From Marseilla massiliensis (lineage in GTDB: Bacteria > Bacteroidota > Bacteroidia > Bacteroidales > Bacteroidaceae), in the NCBI RefSeq assembly GCF_016899955.1, contig NZ_JACJJL010000012.1:1-64000 (forward strand): 64,000 nt of DNA. The letters are read 5' to 3'. Position 1 is the first letter of the stretch; every line of letters begins with the position of its first letter. This document shows positions 1-9,358 of this stretch, one piece after another. Made by a program: the position numbers and the translations under genes. Below the pieces are notes generated by a model. The model was not told where the DNA came from, searched no databases, and saw only the letters and a list, made by a program, of their open reading frames with translations.

Positions 1-19
1 AGATGTGTATAAGAGACAG
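1..19. other. Nextera/Tn5 mosaic-end adapter remnant
   Basis: The first 19 bases are AGATGTGTATAAGAGACAG, the Tn5 mosaic-end sequence used in Nextera library preparation. It is not genomic. Any reading frame crossing it (a peptide starting MCIRDS) is spurious. It shows that the contig comes from tagmented short reads and that its left edge is untrimmed. Confidence 0.97.
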
Positions 20-401
20 CCGTTTGCCCCCTGGCGTCAGCCCGCCCCCACAACAGCCGATTCCCTTAGCCGACATCTGCCTTTGCGGCATGGCCAGTGG
101 TGGCCCGTGGGCTCTGCGCAAGCAGGCAGGCCCATGTGCACGGCAGTCGGCAAGGCGTTGGCTTAAGTTCATATATACGGTTTGGGTTAAATAATGTGGC
201 AGTTTTTAAATACTGTTTCAGTAGTTCTTATTCCGAAATAATATCTACCAAAACTCTTGTTTTGTGTATTATCGGACAAATAATGCAGACAAACGTCAAA
301 TAATTTAGTGCATACCACATTTAAAAGGCATAACTTTGCAAGAGCTATTCAAGCAAAAACCAATTAACGCCAATAGTAAATTAACTTAAAACGAACTAAA
401 A
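20..401. other. Intergenic region upstream of the first SusC gene
   Basis: I see no convincing gene here. The left part is GC-rich and the right part, from about 180, is AT-rich, as expected for a promoter region. The only recognised element is the TAACTTTG box at 331-338. Confidence 0.6.
331..338 (+). promoter_or_regulatory. Bacteroidetes-type -7 promoter box for the SusC/SusD pair
   Basis: TAACTTTG matches the Bacteroidetes -7 consensus TAnnTTTG. It lies 63 bp before the SusC start codon. A TTTA at 304-307 is the nearest -33 candidate, but the spacing (23 bp) is longer than usual, so the upstream box is uncertain. Confidence 0.6.
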
Positions 402-3400
402 ATGGGTAAAGATTTGTTTTCAAAACACACTGCCCTGCCTGCCGTTTTGTTATGTTCAGCCTTAGCTTTCCCACCCTTGGGGATGGGTCAGGTTGGCGCT
501 GCCACAGCAATAGCGGAGCAAGTAAGGACTGTGAAAGGTTTTGTGGTCGACAATTCCGGCGAGCCGGTGATAGGCGCCACGGTAAAGGTTGTGGGCACGG
601 CAAACGGCGCGGTCACCGACCTCAACGGCGGATTCACCCTGCCGCGTGTGGCCAAGGACGCCGTCATCGAAGTGTCCTACGTCGGTTACATCCCTCAGAG
701 GGTGAGCACAGCGGGCAAGACAGACATCAGGGTGACGCTTCAGGAAGACAACAAGGCCCTCGACGAGGTTGTCGTTGTGGGCTACGGAGTGCAGCGCAAG
801 AGCGACGTCACGGGCGCCCTGGTGCATCTGGACTCCAAGTCGCTGACGGCCATGCCGGTGAAAGACGCCCTTGAGGGCATGCAGGGCAAGACGGCCGGCG
901 TGGACATCACCAACTCGCAACGCCCCGGCACGGTGGGCCGCATCACCATCCGCGGCCAGCGTTCCATCGGAGCAAGCAGCGCCCCGCTGTATGTGGTCGA
1001 CGGCATGATCATACAAAACGGCGGCATTGAAAACATCAACCCCCAGGACATCGAGAGCATCGAGGTGCTCAAAGACGCCTCGGCCACGGCCATATATGGT
1101 GCCCGCGGAGCCAATGGCGTGGTGCTTGTCACCACCAAGAAGGGCAAGGCCGGTGAGGTGACACTCAACTATTCGGGTGCCGTGACCATATCTACGCTGC
1201 ACGACGTGACCAGGATGATGGACGCCCGCCAGTGGTTGGACTATGCCCGCCGTGCGGCCTACAACTATGGCGGCTACGGCGACCCCAACTCGGAGTTTGC
1301 CCCCGACTATGCCAGCGACCAGAAATTGTTTGGCGGAGAGCCGGCAAGCTGGGCCAACATCGATAAGGCATGGGTAGACGGCAAGTACCATCCCGAGCTG
1401 GTGGGCTCGTACGATTGGACTTCGCACGGCAAGCAGACGGGCGTCACCAACGAGCACACGCTGAGCGCATCGGGCGGCACCGACAAGTTCAAGGGGTATG
1501 GCTCTTTCGGCTACCTGGGCCAGAAGGGGGTGCAGCCGGGGCAGAAATACCAGCGCTACACGCTCAACACGTCGTTCGAGGCCAACCCTGTCGACCCGTT
1601 GCGCCTGGGCTTCACCATGAACGCTTCGTACGGCGTGCAGGACTACGGCTACAACTACAGCAAGTCGGTGACAGGCGCCGGCGATTACTATTCGGCGTTG
1701 AACGGCATGATTCCATGGACGGTGCCATACGATTCCGACGGGAAATACATACGCAACCCGTGGTCGTACAACGTAAACATCATCAACCCCATCGACGAGT
1801 TGAGGTACAACACCAACAAGCGCAACGACTTCCGCATCAATGGCAGCGCCTATGCGCAGGTAGACTTCGGCAAGGTGTGGGCGCCACTCGACGGACTGTC
1901 ATACCGCCTGCAGTTCGGCCCCGAGTTCCAATACTACCGTCTGGGCATTGCCAACGCGGCCGAGGGCATCAACGGCGACGGCAACAACGTGGCCCAGTAT
2001 AATCCGTCGAACAAGGTGGCCTGGACGCTCGACAACCTCATTTATTACAACAAGACCGTTGCCGACAACCACCGCATAGGCATAACCCTGTTGCAGAGCG
2101 CTTCCAAGTACCACTATGAGAACGGCAACATCAAGGCCAACGTGGCCAGCGCCGACGAGCTTTGGTGGAACACGAGCTCGCTGAGCAAGCCCCTGCAGTA
2201 TACCACCGGACTTACCGAGACGCAGCTGGCTTCATACATGGCGCGCATCAACTACACCTATGCCGACAAGTATATGCTGACCGCCAGTGTGCGCTCCGAC
2301 GGCGCATCGCAGCTGGCCCCCGGCCACAAGTGGGCGTCGTTCCCGTCGGTGGCACTCGGATGGCGCGTCACCGAAGAGCGTTTCATGCAGAAGGCCGAGT
2401 GGGTGAGCAACCTGAAGCTGCGCCTGGGCTATGGCGTTTCGGGCAACTATGCCGTGTCGGCATACGCCACGCAGGGCGCCGTGCAGTCAAACGTGTACAC
2501 CTGGGGCGAGTCGACGTCGGTGGGATACCTGCCTTCCGACGCATCGGCAAAGAACCCAAACAAGATGGCCAACCTCGACCTCGGCTGGGAAAAGACACGG
2601 CAGTGGAACGTAGGACTCGACTTCGGGTTCATAGGAAACCGCATCAGCGGTACCGTAGACTACTACCACAACAAGACCACCGACCTGATACTGGCCACGA
2701 CCATACCGTCGCTGTCGGGTTATGTCAGCACTTTCGCCAACGTGGGCGAGACATCCGGCTGGGGCGTCGACCTGCAGCTGAACGCCATACCGGTGAAGAC
2801 GAAAGACTTTACGTGGAATACCAGCCTCACATGGACCATCGACCGCAACCGGGTAGACAAGCTTAACAACGGCGTCGAGGAGAATGTGAACGACCGTCTC
2901 TTTGTCGGCGAGGAGATAGGCGTGTACTATGACTACGTCTACGACGGCATCTGGAAGTCGTCGGAGGCCGAAGAGGCGGCCAAGTACGGACGCAAGCCCG
3001 GCCAGATAAAGGTGAAAGACACCGACAACAACGGCAAGATTGACGCCAACGACAGGGAGATTGTTGGCAAGGTAAGGCCACGGTGGTCGGGCGGATGGCA
3101 CAACACGTTGAGCTACAAGAGCTTTGAACTGTCGTTCTTCATATACGCCCGGTGGAAGTTTACAGTGCCCAAGGGAGCCGAAACCCTGGGCGGCATGTAT
3201 GCCATGCGCGACCTTGACTACTGGGTAAAGGGCGCCAATGAGGATGCAGAGTACTATTCGCCCGGCTCAAACGGGCAGTCGGCCGATGCCTACTCGAGCT
3301 CGATGAACTACCAAGACGGCTCGTACATCAAGATGCGCAACATCTCGCTGGGCTACACCTTCCCCAAGGCCATCGCGGGAAAGCTCGGCATGAGCAACCT

Positions 3401-3554
3401 CAAGGTGTACGTTCAGGCCATGAACCCCTTCACCATCTACAAGAAATGCAAGTGGCTCGACACCGACCTCATGAGCTATGACAACAACACAACGACCTAT
3501 GGGTCGGGCACAACGATAAGGAGTTGGGTCATCGGATTAAACATCGGATTCTAA
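402..3554 (+). CDS. SusC-like TonB-dependent outer-membrane receptor
   Basis: The 1050-residue protein should form the TonB-gated outer-membrane barrel that imports ligands captured by its SusD partner. It starts with a signal peptide (about residues 1-35). A carboxypeptidase-regulatory-like beta-sandwich follows (about 43-115, with VKGFVVDNSGEPVIGATV). Next comes the TonB-box/plug region (DEVVVVGYG at 121-129) and the SusC hallmark LKDASATAIYGARGANGVV (about 223-241). An EF-hand-like DTDNNGKIDANDRE segment lies near the C-terminus. The last residue is Phe, as in barrel proteins recognised by the BAM machinery. The SusD gene begins 15 bp downstream. The substrate cannot be told from sequence, and no glycoside hydrolase is adjacent. 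Confidence 0.95.
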   Translation: MGKDLFSKHTALPAVLLCSALAFPPLGMGQVGAATAIAEQVRTVKGFVVDNSGEPVIGATVKVVGTANGAVTDLNGGFTLPRVAKDAVIEVSYVGYIPQRVSTAGKTDIRVTLQEDNKALDEVVVVGYGVQRKSDVTGALVHLDSKSLTAMPVKDALEGMQGKTAGVDITNSQRPGTVGRITIRGQRSIGASSAPLYVVDGMIIQNGGIENINPQDIESIEVLKDASATAIYGARGANGVVLVTTKKGKAGEVTLNYSGAVTISTLHDVTRMMDARQWLDYARRAAYNYGGYGDPNSEFAPDYASDQKLFGGEPASWANIDKAWVDGKYHPELVGSYDWTSHGKQTGVTNEHTLSASGGTDKFKGYGSFGYLGQKGVQPGQKYQRYTLNTSFEANPVDPLRLGFTMNASYGVQDYGYNYSKSVTGAGDYYSALNGMIPWTVPYDSDGKYIRNPWSYNVNIINPIDELRYNTNKRNDFRINGSAYAQVDFGKVWAPLDGLSYRLQFGPEFQYYRLGIANAAEGINGDGNNVAQYNPSNKVAWTLDNLIYYNKTVADNHRIGITLLQSASKYHYENGNIKANVASADELWWNTSSLSKPLQYTTGLTETQLASYMARINYTYADKYMLTASVRSDGASQLAPGHKWASFPSVALGWRVTEERFMQKAEWVSNLKLRLGYGVSGNYAVSAYATQGAVQSNVYTWGESTSVGYLPSDASAKNPNKMANLDLGWEKTRQWNVGLDFGFIGNRISGTVDYYHNKTTDLILATTIPSLSGYVSTFANVGETSGWGVDLQLNAIPVKTKDFTWNTSLTWTIDRNRVDKLNNGVEENVNDRLFVGEEIGVYYDYVYDGIWKSSEAEEAAKYGRKPGQIKVKDTDNNGKIDANDREIVGKVRPRWSGGWHNTLSYKSFELSFFIYARWKFTVPKGAETLGGMYAMRDLDYWVKGANEDAEYYSPGSNGQSADAYSSSMNYQDGSYIKMRNISLGYTFPKAIAGKLGMSNLKVYVQAMNPFTIYKKCKWLDTDLMSYDNNTTTYGSGTTIRSWVIGLNIGF

Positions 3555-3569
3555 AAAAGAAGATTCATA

Positions 3570-5690
3570 ATGAAAACAAACAAGATATTCTTCGCGTCCA
3601 TCCTTGTGGGGGCGACATTGGGAACAGCCGTGACGTCGTGCAGCGAATCGTTCCTCGACGAGGAGTTGATAACGGAAAAGGGCACCGCATACTTCAATAC
3701 CGAGGCGGGGCTCAACGACTTGGCCACGGGCACATACCAGAAGCTGAAGTTCAAGTTCAACTATGTCTGGGGCTACAACATGTACAACATGGGCATCGAC
3801 GAGTTCACGGGCGGCAACAACGACATGGCCGCATGGAACCACTATGGCTCAGACCTGAACTCGGGAGAGACGTCGTCGAACCAGCCTTTGTGGGACAACA
3901 TGTACGGAACCATAGAGCCTGCAAACATATTGATACAGAACGTGGAGCGCTACTACAGCAAGGGCAGCGACAAGTATGGCTGGCGCCTGGGCGAGGGCTA
4001 CTTCTTCCGGGCCTACGCCTACTTTGAGTTGGTAAAGCAGTTTGGCGGCGTTCCACTCAAGCTCGAGCCGAGCAACGGCAAGATAAACTACACCTACACG
4101 CGCAACACCGAGGAGGAATGCTTCGCACAGATAATATCCGACTTTGAGCGGGCGTACAGCTTGCTGCCCGAAAAGCCCGAGGACAACCAGCTGGGCCGGC
4201 TCACCAAGTCGGCTGCGGCCCACTTCCTGGCCAAGGCCCACCTGTTCCGCGCTTCCGAGCTGCACGACTCTTGGAACGCCCCCTATAAAGATGCCGACCT
4301 GGCAGCGGTCATAAGGTATGGCGACGAGGTGATAAAGGCCCACCCGTTGTGCGCCAACTTCCAGGAGCTTTGGGATTACACCGAGCCCGACGGGGCCAAC
4401 GAGAAGGTGGCCGAAGTGGTCTTGGCGGCCCAGTTCTCGGACAACAGCGACTCCTGGGGGCGCTTCGGCAACCAGATGCACCTGTGCTTCCCGTCGGTTT
4501 ACCAGAACCTGGCCGGCATGAAGCGCGACATCTCCGGCGACCGCGAGTTCAGCTATGTCAGTGCCACCGAGTATGCCATGCAGGTGTTCGACCGCGTCAA
4601 CGACTCTCGTTTCTGGAAGTCGTTTGTCACCAAGTACGGCTGCAACTACACCAACGGCGCCCCGAAGTGGGATGCCGATGCCATGGCCAGGAACCCCGGC
4701 GAGTATCCTGCCGAAGCCAAGGCCGGCGAGCATCGGTTTGTCGGAGGGCAGATAGGGCTCAAGTATATAGTAAACAATCCGGGCGACCCGCGCTTCACTC
4801 CGGGTCACGACAAGGACGGACGTGAGACCAAGTCGGAGGATTACGTGCTCAAAGACGGCAAGGTTTGCCCCGAGCACACGTTTGTGCGCTACTATGCGGG
4901 CCAGCCTTTCCAGTGGAACACGGCCCGTGACAACACCACCCACTCGGGCAACTACTACACCATCTATCCCCACAACCGCGGCGTGGCACTGTCTAAGTTC
5001 CGCGACGGCGCGCGCAACTCCGTTGCCTCGCAGTTTGGAACCCGCGACGCCATCATTGCCCGTTCGGCCGACGACGTGCTGATGGTGGCCGAGGCATACA
5101 TACGCAAGGGCGATTACGACAAGGCCATAGTATATCTCAACATGGTGCGCGACCGCGCCGGATATGCCGAGGGTGAAGACCGCTCGGTGAGTCGCGACGG
5201 AGGCCAGGCATACAAGAAAAACCCCGTTTGTGCCAACAAAGGCGGCGGATTCTCGGCCGAGGGTGCCATCTATACCGACGAGAACACCTACTTCGAGTCA
5301 AACAACATACCCGTGACCACAGCCTCGACAAAGGGCCGGATGCACCTGGGCAGCGTGGCCGACATATTGAACTCCGAGGCCGACAAGCCCATATACGAGG
5401 CCCTGAAGTGCAACACCGACGCAGAGAAGATGATGTGCTTCCTGCTCAACGAGCGCACCCGCGAGCTCATCGGCGAGAGCCAGCGTTGGGAAGACCTGGC
5501 CCGCACCAAGACGCTCGAGGCCCGCTGGAATGCGTTCAACGACGGCTCGCAGCGGGGCATAGGCAAGTTCGACCCTGCCAAGCACTATTACCGTCCCATA
5601 CCGCAGTCGTTCCTCGACGGCATAACCAATGCGGGCGGGGCTTCGCTGAGCAAGGAAGAGAAGGAGAAAATGCAGAACCCGGGATATTGA
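3570..5690 (+). CDS. SusD/RagB-like surface lipoprotein
   Basis: This is the 706-residue partner of the preceding SusC. A lipoprotein signal peptide ends in the lipobox-like VTSC with the acylated Cys at residue 24, followed by SESFLDEE, the usual SusD N-terminus. TPR-like helical segments are visible (RAYAYFELVKQFGGVPL; ADDVLMVAEAYIRKGDYDKA), as is the C-terminal RTRELIGESQRWEDLARTK motif of RagB/SusD proteins. It should sit on the cell surface as the ligand-binding lid of the SusC barrel. It is longer than many SusD proteins, probably because of insertions in the binding face. Transcription with the SusC gene is inferred from the 15-bp gap. Confidence 0.95.
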   Translation: MKTNKIFFASILVGATLGTAVTSCSESFLDEELITEKGTAYFNTEAGLNDLATGTYQKLKFKFNYVWGYNMYNMGIDEFTGGNNDMAAWNHYGSDLNSGETSSNQPLWDNMYGTIEPANILIQNVERYYSKGSDKYGWRLGEGYFFRAYAYFELVKQFGGVPLKLEPSNGKINYTYTRNTEEECFAQIISDFERAYSLLPEKPEDNQLGRLTKSAAAHFLAKAHLFRASELHDSWNAPYKDADLAAVIRYGDEVIKAHPLCANFQELWDYTEPDGANEKVAEVVLAAQFSDNSDSWGRFGNQMHLCFPSVYQNLAGMKRDISGDREFSYVSATEYAMQVFDRVNDSRFWKSFVTKYGCNYTNGAPKWDADAMARNPGEYPAEAKAGEHRFVGGQIGLKYIVNNPGDPRFTPGHDKDGRETKSEDYVLKDGKVCPEHTFVRYYAGQPFQWNTARDNTTHSGNYYTIYPHNRGVALSKFRDGARNSVASQFGTRDAIIARSADDVLMVAEAYIRKGDYDKAIVYLNMVRDRAGYAEGEDRSVSRDGGQAYKKNPVCANKGGGFSAEGAIYTDENTYFESNNIPVTTASTKGRMHLGSVADILNSEADKPIYEALKCNTDAEKMMCFLLNERTRELIGESQRWEDLARTKTLEARWNAFNDGSQRGIGKFDPAKHYYRPIPQSFLDGITNAGGASLSKEEKEKMQNPGY

Positions 5691-5895
5691 GCCATTGGCT
5701 TTCGGAGGCTGTTGCTATACATTCCGCTGCCTGCCGGGGCCGGAATTCGAGGCCGGATTGGCTGCCTGGCCGGGTGCACGGCCGGTTTGCCGCAAGGCGG
5801 GCGTGCGGCCATGGCTGCAGGGCCACCCGGGGCGGCGCCGACAACAACTACTTAAAAATGTAAACAGACAGCTTCTCAGCCCGGCCTGACAGGCA

Positions 5896-5930
5896 AGACG
5901 GCCCGCCACACACGCTGTGGCGGGCCGTCT
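5896..5930 (+). terminator. Stem-loop after the first SusC/SusD pair
   Basis: A perfect 15-bp stem (5896-5910 with 5916-5930) encloses a 5-nt loop about 205 bp after the SusD stop. No U-run follows (CTGTTGC), so it may terminate poorly or protect the 3' end. It also lies 3' of the minus-strand lipoprotein gene and could serve both. Confidence 0.65.
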
Positions 5931-6052
5931 CTGTTGCATCCGGGCCGTTGCATCCCAAGCCCGTCGGATGGCGTTGACGTGAATGTAGGCTGTAGCCCGG
6001 GCCTGGGCCGCAAACCCCATTGCGGCCTTTGGTGCGGCGGCTGATGGCAAAC

Positions 6053-7084
6053 TCAATTGGCCAATGGCTCAGATTTGCATGTCACAATCCAGTCGTCGTT
6101 CATGGCCCTGGCCGCTATTTTCACCCACTTGCTGCCCCGTGGGTCGGCCATCCGTGTGCCGTTGCCCTTTGAGTACATGCGCATGGCGGCCGAGAAGTCG
6201 TGGCCGCATAGCAGCATCGACATATAGTCGCGCTGCTGGTTGAACTTCAGCACGAGGGTGTTGCGCCCGTAGCTGCCGGCAAACAAGGGCTCCCACCACA
6301 GGGCGTACATCTCGCCAAACCAGTCGTTTTCCACTTTCGCTGCCTGTTCGTCGTCTATCTCTACTGTCACTGTGTTGCCGTCGAGCCAGTACTTGAACGT
6401 CATCCACGGTTCGGCCTGGAGAGCGCCGTGCCCCATCAGCCCCACCGTGAGCGTGCCGTCTTGGTTGAAGCACAGTTCCAGGGCCTCGTAGTCGCGTGCC
6501 AGTTGGCGCGCTATGTAAGTCATGGCACTGTCTACGGCCATGCTTGCGCTGTACTTCTGACCCTCATATTCCACCTCGTCCATCCCGCTGACGTAGGTAT
6601 TGGCCCATCCGTCGGTGAACGGGAACGTGAGCTTGCGGCCCAGTGCCGGGAAGCTGCCGCGCCTCTCTATCCTGCAGGCTGCCCTCACCGTGGCATACGT
6701 CTCGCCGTTGGCCGGAGGCGTCCATGTGCCTTCCACGCTGAGGCGGTAGTTGTCTGTGCTGTCGGTTCCCGCGAACCTCACGCAGCCCTCGGCCGGAACG
6801 GTAGTCACGGTGGCGTTCCACTCCGTCTTGTCGGGGCTTATGCCAACTATCTTCATGTCCATCTTCGTGGTGTCGTCTGCATTCTTCGCAAACTCCACCA
6901 TGCAACTGTAGGTGTCGGTGCCGTTCACGGTCACTTGCTGTGAATAGCCTACAAGTTTGGGGTTGCACATCTCCTGCGGGTCGGTGAGCGCGGGGGCATT
7001 GCCGTCATTGCTGCATGCCGTGGCCGCCAGGGCAATCGTCATTGCCGCTGCCAGCCTTGCCGCTGTGTTTCGTTTTCCTTTCAT
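6053..7084 (-). CDS. Secreted lipoprotein of unknown function (possible DUF4925-like)
   Basis: The protein has 343 residues when started at the ATG at 7084, where a clear lipoprotein signal begins: MKGKRNTAARL, then a hydrophobic stretch, then lipobox AATAC followed by SNDGN. The mature part is rich in beta-strand-like Thr/Val segments. It repeatedly uses the pattern of measuring lipocalin-like Bacteroidales lipoproteins (YSCMVEFAKNADDTTKMDMK; YATVRAACRIER). The resemblance to DUF4925 calycin-like proteins is from memory and tentative. A longer reading from 7132 would place 16 polar residues before the signal, so it is disfavoured. No function can be assigned. It faces away from both SusC/SusD blocks and is probably transcribed alone. 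Confidence 0.8.
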   Translation of the reverse strand: MKGKRNTAARLAAAMTIALAATACSNDGNAPALTDPQEMCNPKLVGYSQQVTVNGTDTYSCMVEFAKNADDTTKMDMKIVGISPDKTEWNATVTTVPAEGCVRFAGTDSTDNYRLSVEGTWTPPANGETYATVRAACRIERRGSFPALGRKLTFPFTDGWANTYVSGMDEVEYEGQKYSASMAVDSAMTYIARQLARDYEALELCFNQDGTLTVGLMGHGALQAEPWMTFKYWLDGNTVTVEIDDEQAAKVENDWFGEMYALWWEPLFAGSYGRNTLVLKFNQQRDYMSMLLCGHDFSAAMRMYSKGNGTRMADPRGSKWVKIAARAMNDDWIVTCKSEPLAN

Positions 7085-7554
7085 GTTGCTGTTGTTTTTA
7101 GTCGTTATTATGTTATGGTTGGCGTGCCTCACGCAATTGTTGGCGTGTGGATGGCCGGTAGCCCGCCTGTGCCGTAGAGGCCGTCCTTGTGTTGCCGGTG
7201 GCTCCGTCCTGCTGTGGCGTGGCCGTCTGTGGCTGTTGCGGTGACAGCGCGAGGCTTGTAAAAGTCGATGGCTCTCATGATTCTTTGTGGTTAATAGGGT
7301 GATTTTGTTTCGTCAGTTCGTTTGCCGTGCTTTTGCCACAAGCCGGCCGGTGGTGGCGCACTTGCGTGGCTATGGTGGAATATTGATATTGTTATTCCAC
7401 AAAAATAGCATTTTTATCGGTAAATTTTAATGGTTATGGGTTGAAAAAACTAACGTTCGAGGTGTAAACATTATTTCTCGGCATGTCCGTTTCGGTGTGG
7501 CGCCGCAACGTCGTGGCCCACAGGCTTTTGCGGCGTTGCCCGTTGCCCGTTGCG

Positions 7555-7590
7555 ATACGGGTCGTTTTTCACGGCCGAACGGCCCGTATT
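7555..7590. repeat. GGCCGTT-type palindrome, copy A
   Basis: ATACGGGTCGTT (from 7555) pairs with AACGGCCCGTAT (ending about 7590), 12 bp with one mismatch. It is followed by further GGGCCGTTTTGCG sequence up to about 7617. Similar palindromes lie at about 23450, 40025 and 57134, always between genes. Confidence 0.7.
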
Positions 7591-8047
7591 GTGGTGCGTT
7601 TCGGGCCGTTTTGCGCTGCGGTATCGGTAGGGCTGGGGTTAGGGTAAACATTTTTCTGCCAATGCCTCTGCCTGTTGTCCTGGCATGCTGGGGCGCCATG
7701 TTGCTATGCCGGCATGCCTGTGCGGCCTAAACGGCCCTCGGGGCGTCAGGGCTTTCAGGCCGTGCTGCGACAAGCGCCACCTATTATAATACCATATGAA
7801 TGTCAGTAAGTTGGCAAGTAGTTATAGGCAGTTGGCGGGAGTTTGGCGTCATTGCGGCGGCGGGGAGTTTGCCGGCAACTGCTTTGATGGATGATGTATG
7901 CAAACAATATGGGCGAGCGCGGCGAGAGACAACAGCTTCCGGCAGCCAAATAACTGCTTCAACCAACAGCCAACCCCCGCATTTTGCAGGATGCGCATGT
8001 TCATTAATAAAAGTAGCTGTTGCAAGTCAACCGATGCCAAACCATAT

Positions 8048-8247
8048 TAAGCAGCTGTTCAAGATTAACCGATACAATTGCCCTTGCATGTGTCCTCTAT
8101 ATCTTTGCCACCATCTTGTGTGCTCTTTCGGGCCGCATGCCAAAGTCTCATCGGGAGCGTAGCCCGCTACGCTCCCTCTTCATACTTTGGCATGCATCTC
8201 CGAAATAGCGCACAAAATGATGGCAATTAATTTTGAACACCTACTTA
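8048..8247. repeat. 200-bp palindromic element, copy 1
   Basis: The copy is 200 bp long. Its ends are inverted repeats: left TAAGCAGCTGTTCAAGATTA, right (reverse complement) TAAGTAGGTGTTCAAAATTA. The centre is a perfect 11-bp stem with a 2-nt loop (GGGAGCGTAGC at 8153-8163, GCTACGCTCCC at 8166-8176). This is nested in a second perfect 11-bp stem (GCATGCCAAAG at 8135-8145 with CTTTGGCATGC at 8185-8195). Farther out, CTTGTGTGCTCTTTCGG in the left half matches the reverse complement of CCGAAATAGCGCACAAAA in the right half. The whole unit is therefore one imperfect palindrome with about 30 extra bases in its left arm. It has no coding capacity. It carries TATCTTTG, a possible promoter box, in the left arm. 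Confidence 0.9.
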
Positions 8248-8249
8248 TT

Positions 8250-8405
8250 GTGGTATATTATCTTTTCCATCATCTTTCACGCCCTTCCGTGTTGACTCCC
8301 TGTGACCCTGCGCTCGTGTAGCCAGATCCCCTCTCTCTTCGGGCTCCAAGAAACATTCTCCGAACTGCCCACAACCTGATGACAATCAATTATTCAACAG
8401 CTACA
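8250..8405. repeat. Degenerate relative of the 200-bp element
   Basis: Directly after copy 1, the sequence TATTATCTTTTCCATCATCTT resembles the TATATCTTTGCCACCATCTT part of the element. The stretch GATGACAATCAATTATTCAACAGCTAC (in two parts, about 8379-8405) resembles its right end, GATGGCAATTAATTTTGAACACCTAC. The middle is too diverged to align by eye. It looks like an older decayed copy in the same orientation. Confidence 0.5.
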
Positions 8406-9064
8406 GATAATGTCATGGATGGGCTGTGCCACAGTATGGCTTCGACCGGACTGCCGGTTTTATGGCTGTTGCTTTTATTTTATTCTGTTTTCGGGGTGTC
8501 ACCGGGCCGTTTCCCCAGCCTGTGGTTCAGTTGGGCCGGGGTAGGGGCGTTGCCGCCTGTAGCTTAAATTGTCCGCGTCACTGTTGCCAAGAGTCATTGG
8601 GTGGGCTGTTGTTGTAAACAATTGATGTTAAATGGCGTGAATTGCTGTCTCCGTTTCATTATTTTTTGTTGTTTTGCTTTCTCTTTGTCGGTGTGCTGCA
8701 GCGCCCGTATCCTGCAGCAGCAATGCAATCACTGTTGCGCAGATGTTTCGTTGGTATGTTAAAACCATGACTTGTTAGGCTTTTTTAACGGTAGCGGAAA
8801 AAATAACTTTTATTATTTTTCTACCTTTGTTTGCGAAAAGAGCAGGTGTGTGTACCGGCCACTTTGCAGTGAAACATTGCGCGTCGGGGCAGCCTGCAGG
8901 CCATGTTCCGTATTGTGTCGGAAATGCCGTTGTTGCAGTTCTCAATGTCGGCAACCCGCGGGTTGGGAGTTTGATGCTGCTTCGGTTTGACTGTAATGAC
9001 TAAAAACTGTAATGAAGGTAGCTTTTTCGATGATTTATCTACTAAGATATGTGAACGGAATGTT

Positions 9065-9072
9065 TAACTTTG
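9065..9072 (+). promoter_or_regulatory. Putative -7 box upstream of the tandem SusC/SusD operon
   Basis: TAACTTTG fits TAnnTTTG. It lies 287 bp before the SusC start, which would give a long leader. No clear -33 box precedes it. The octamer ACTAAGAT occurs both just upstream (from about 9041) and directly at the start codon (from about 9353). This may be chance or a regulatory direct repeat. Confidence 0.5.
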
Positions 9073-9358
9073 CAGACAGCTGTTTGACTACGCACTGTCA
9101 GAAAACCGGCACCCGGAGTGCCAACGCCTGAAATGTAACAAACGCCTAAGATGATAAATGCAATGCTTATCGGTTATACGAAAATGAACATGCGGACTGC
9201 GGCCAGAGCCGCCGAGCCGCCGTAAGAGTTATGCTTGAATGCGTTATGCCCGTTTCGCGGGCTGTGAGTGCCGGCCGTCGATGCCTGGGGGGCTATATGG
9301 CGCATCTCACAAAAAGAATGAAATAAAATCTTTGTTTTACTAAATTTATACTACTAAG

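Larger units (their letters stand above)
7085..9358. other. Long gene-poor region rich in palindromic repeats
   Basis: About 2.3 kb without a convincing gene. Short open frames exist but lack family similarity, signal peptides or Bacteroidetes-like context. It holds a GGCCGTT-type palindrome (7555-7590), duplicated left ends of the 200-bp element near 8008-8035, a full 200-bp element (8048-8247), and a degenerate relative (about 8250-8405). Promoter boxes occur at 8822-8829 (TACCTTTG) and 9065-9072. I recognised no structured RNA family in it. Confidence 0.7.

Noticed and set aside
462..1457. Long antisense frames within SusC, rpoB, rpoC and other genes
   Set aside because: Long frames opposite strongly coding GC-rich genes are expected from codon bias. 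None shows an independent family signature.
8048..8247. CRISPR array or insertion-sequence coding region in the repeat-rich gap
   Set aside because: There are no regularly spaced direct repeats with unique spacers and no transposase frame. The repeats are inverted and dispersed.
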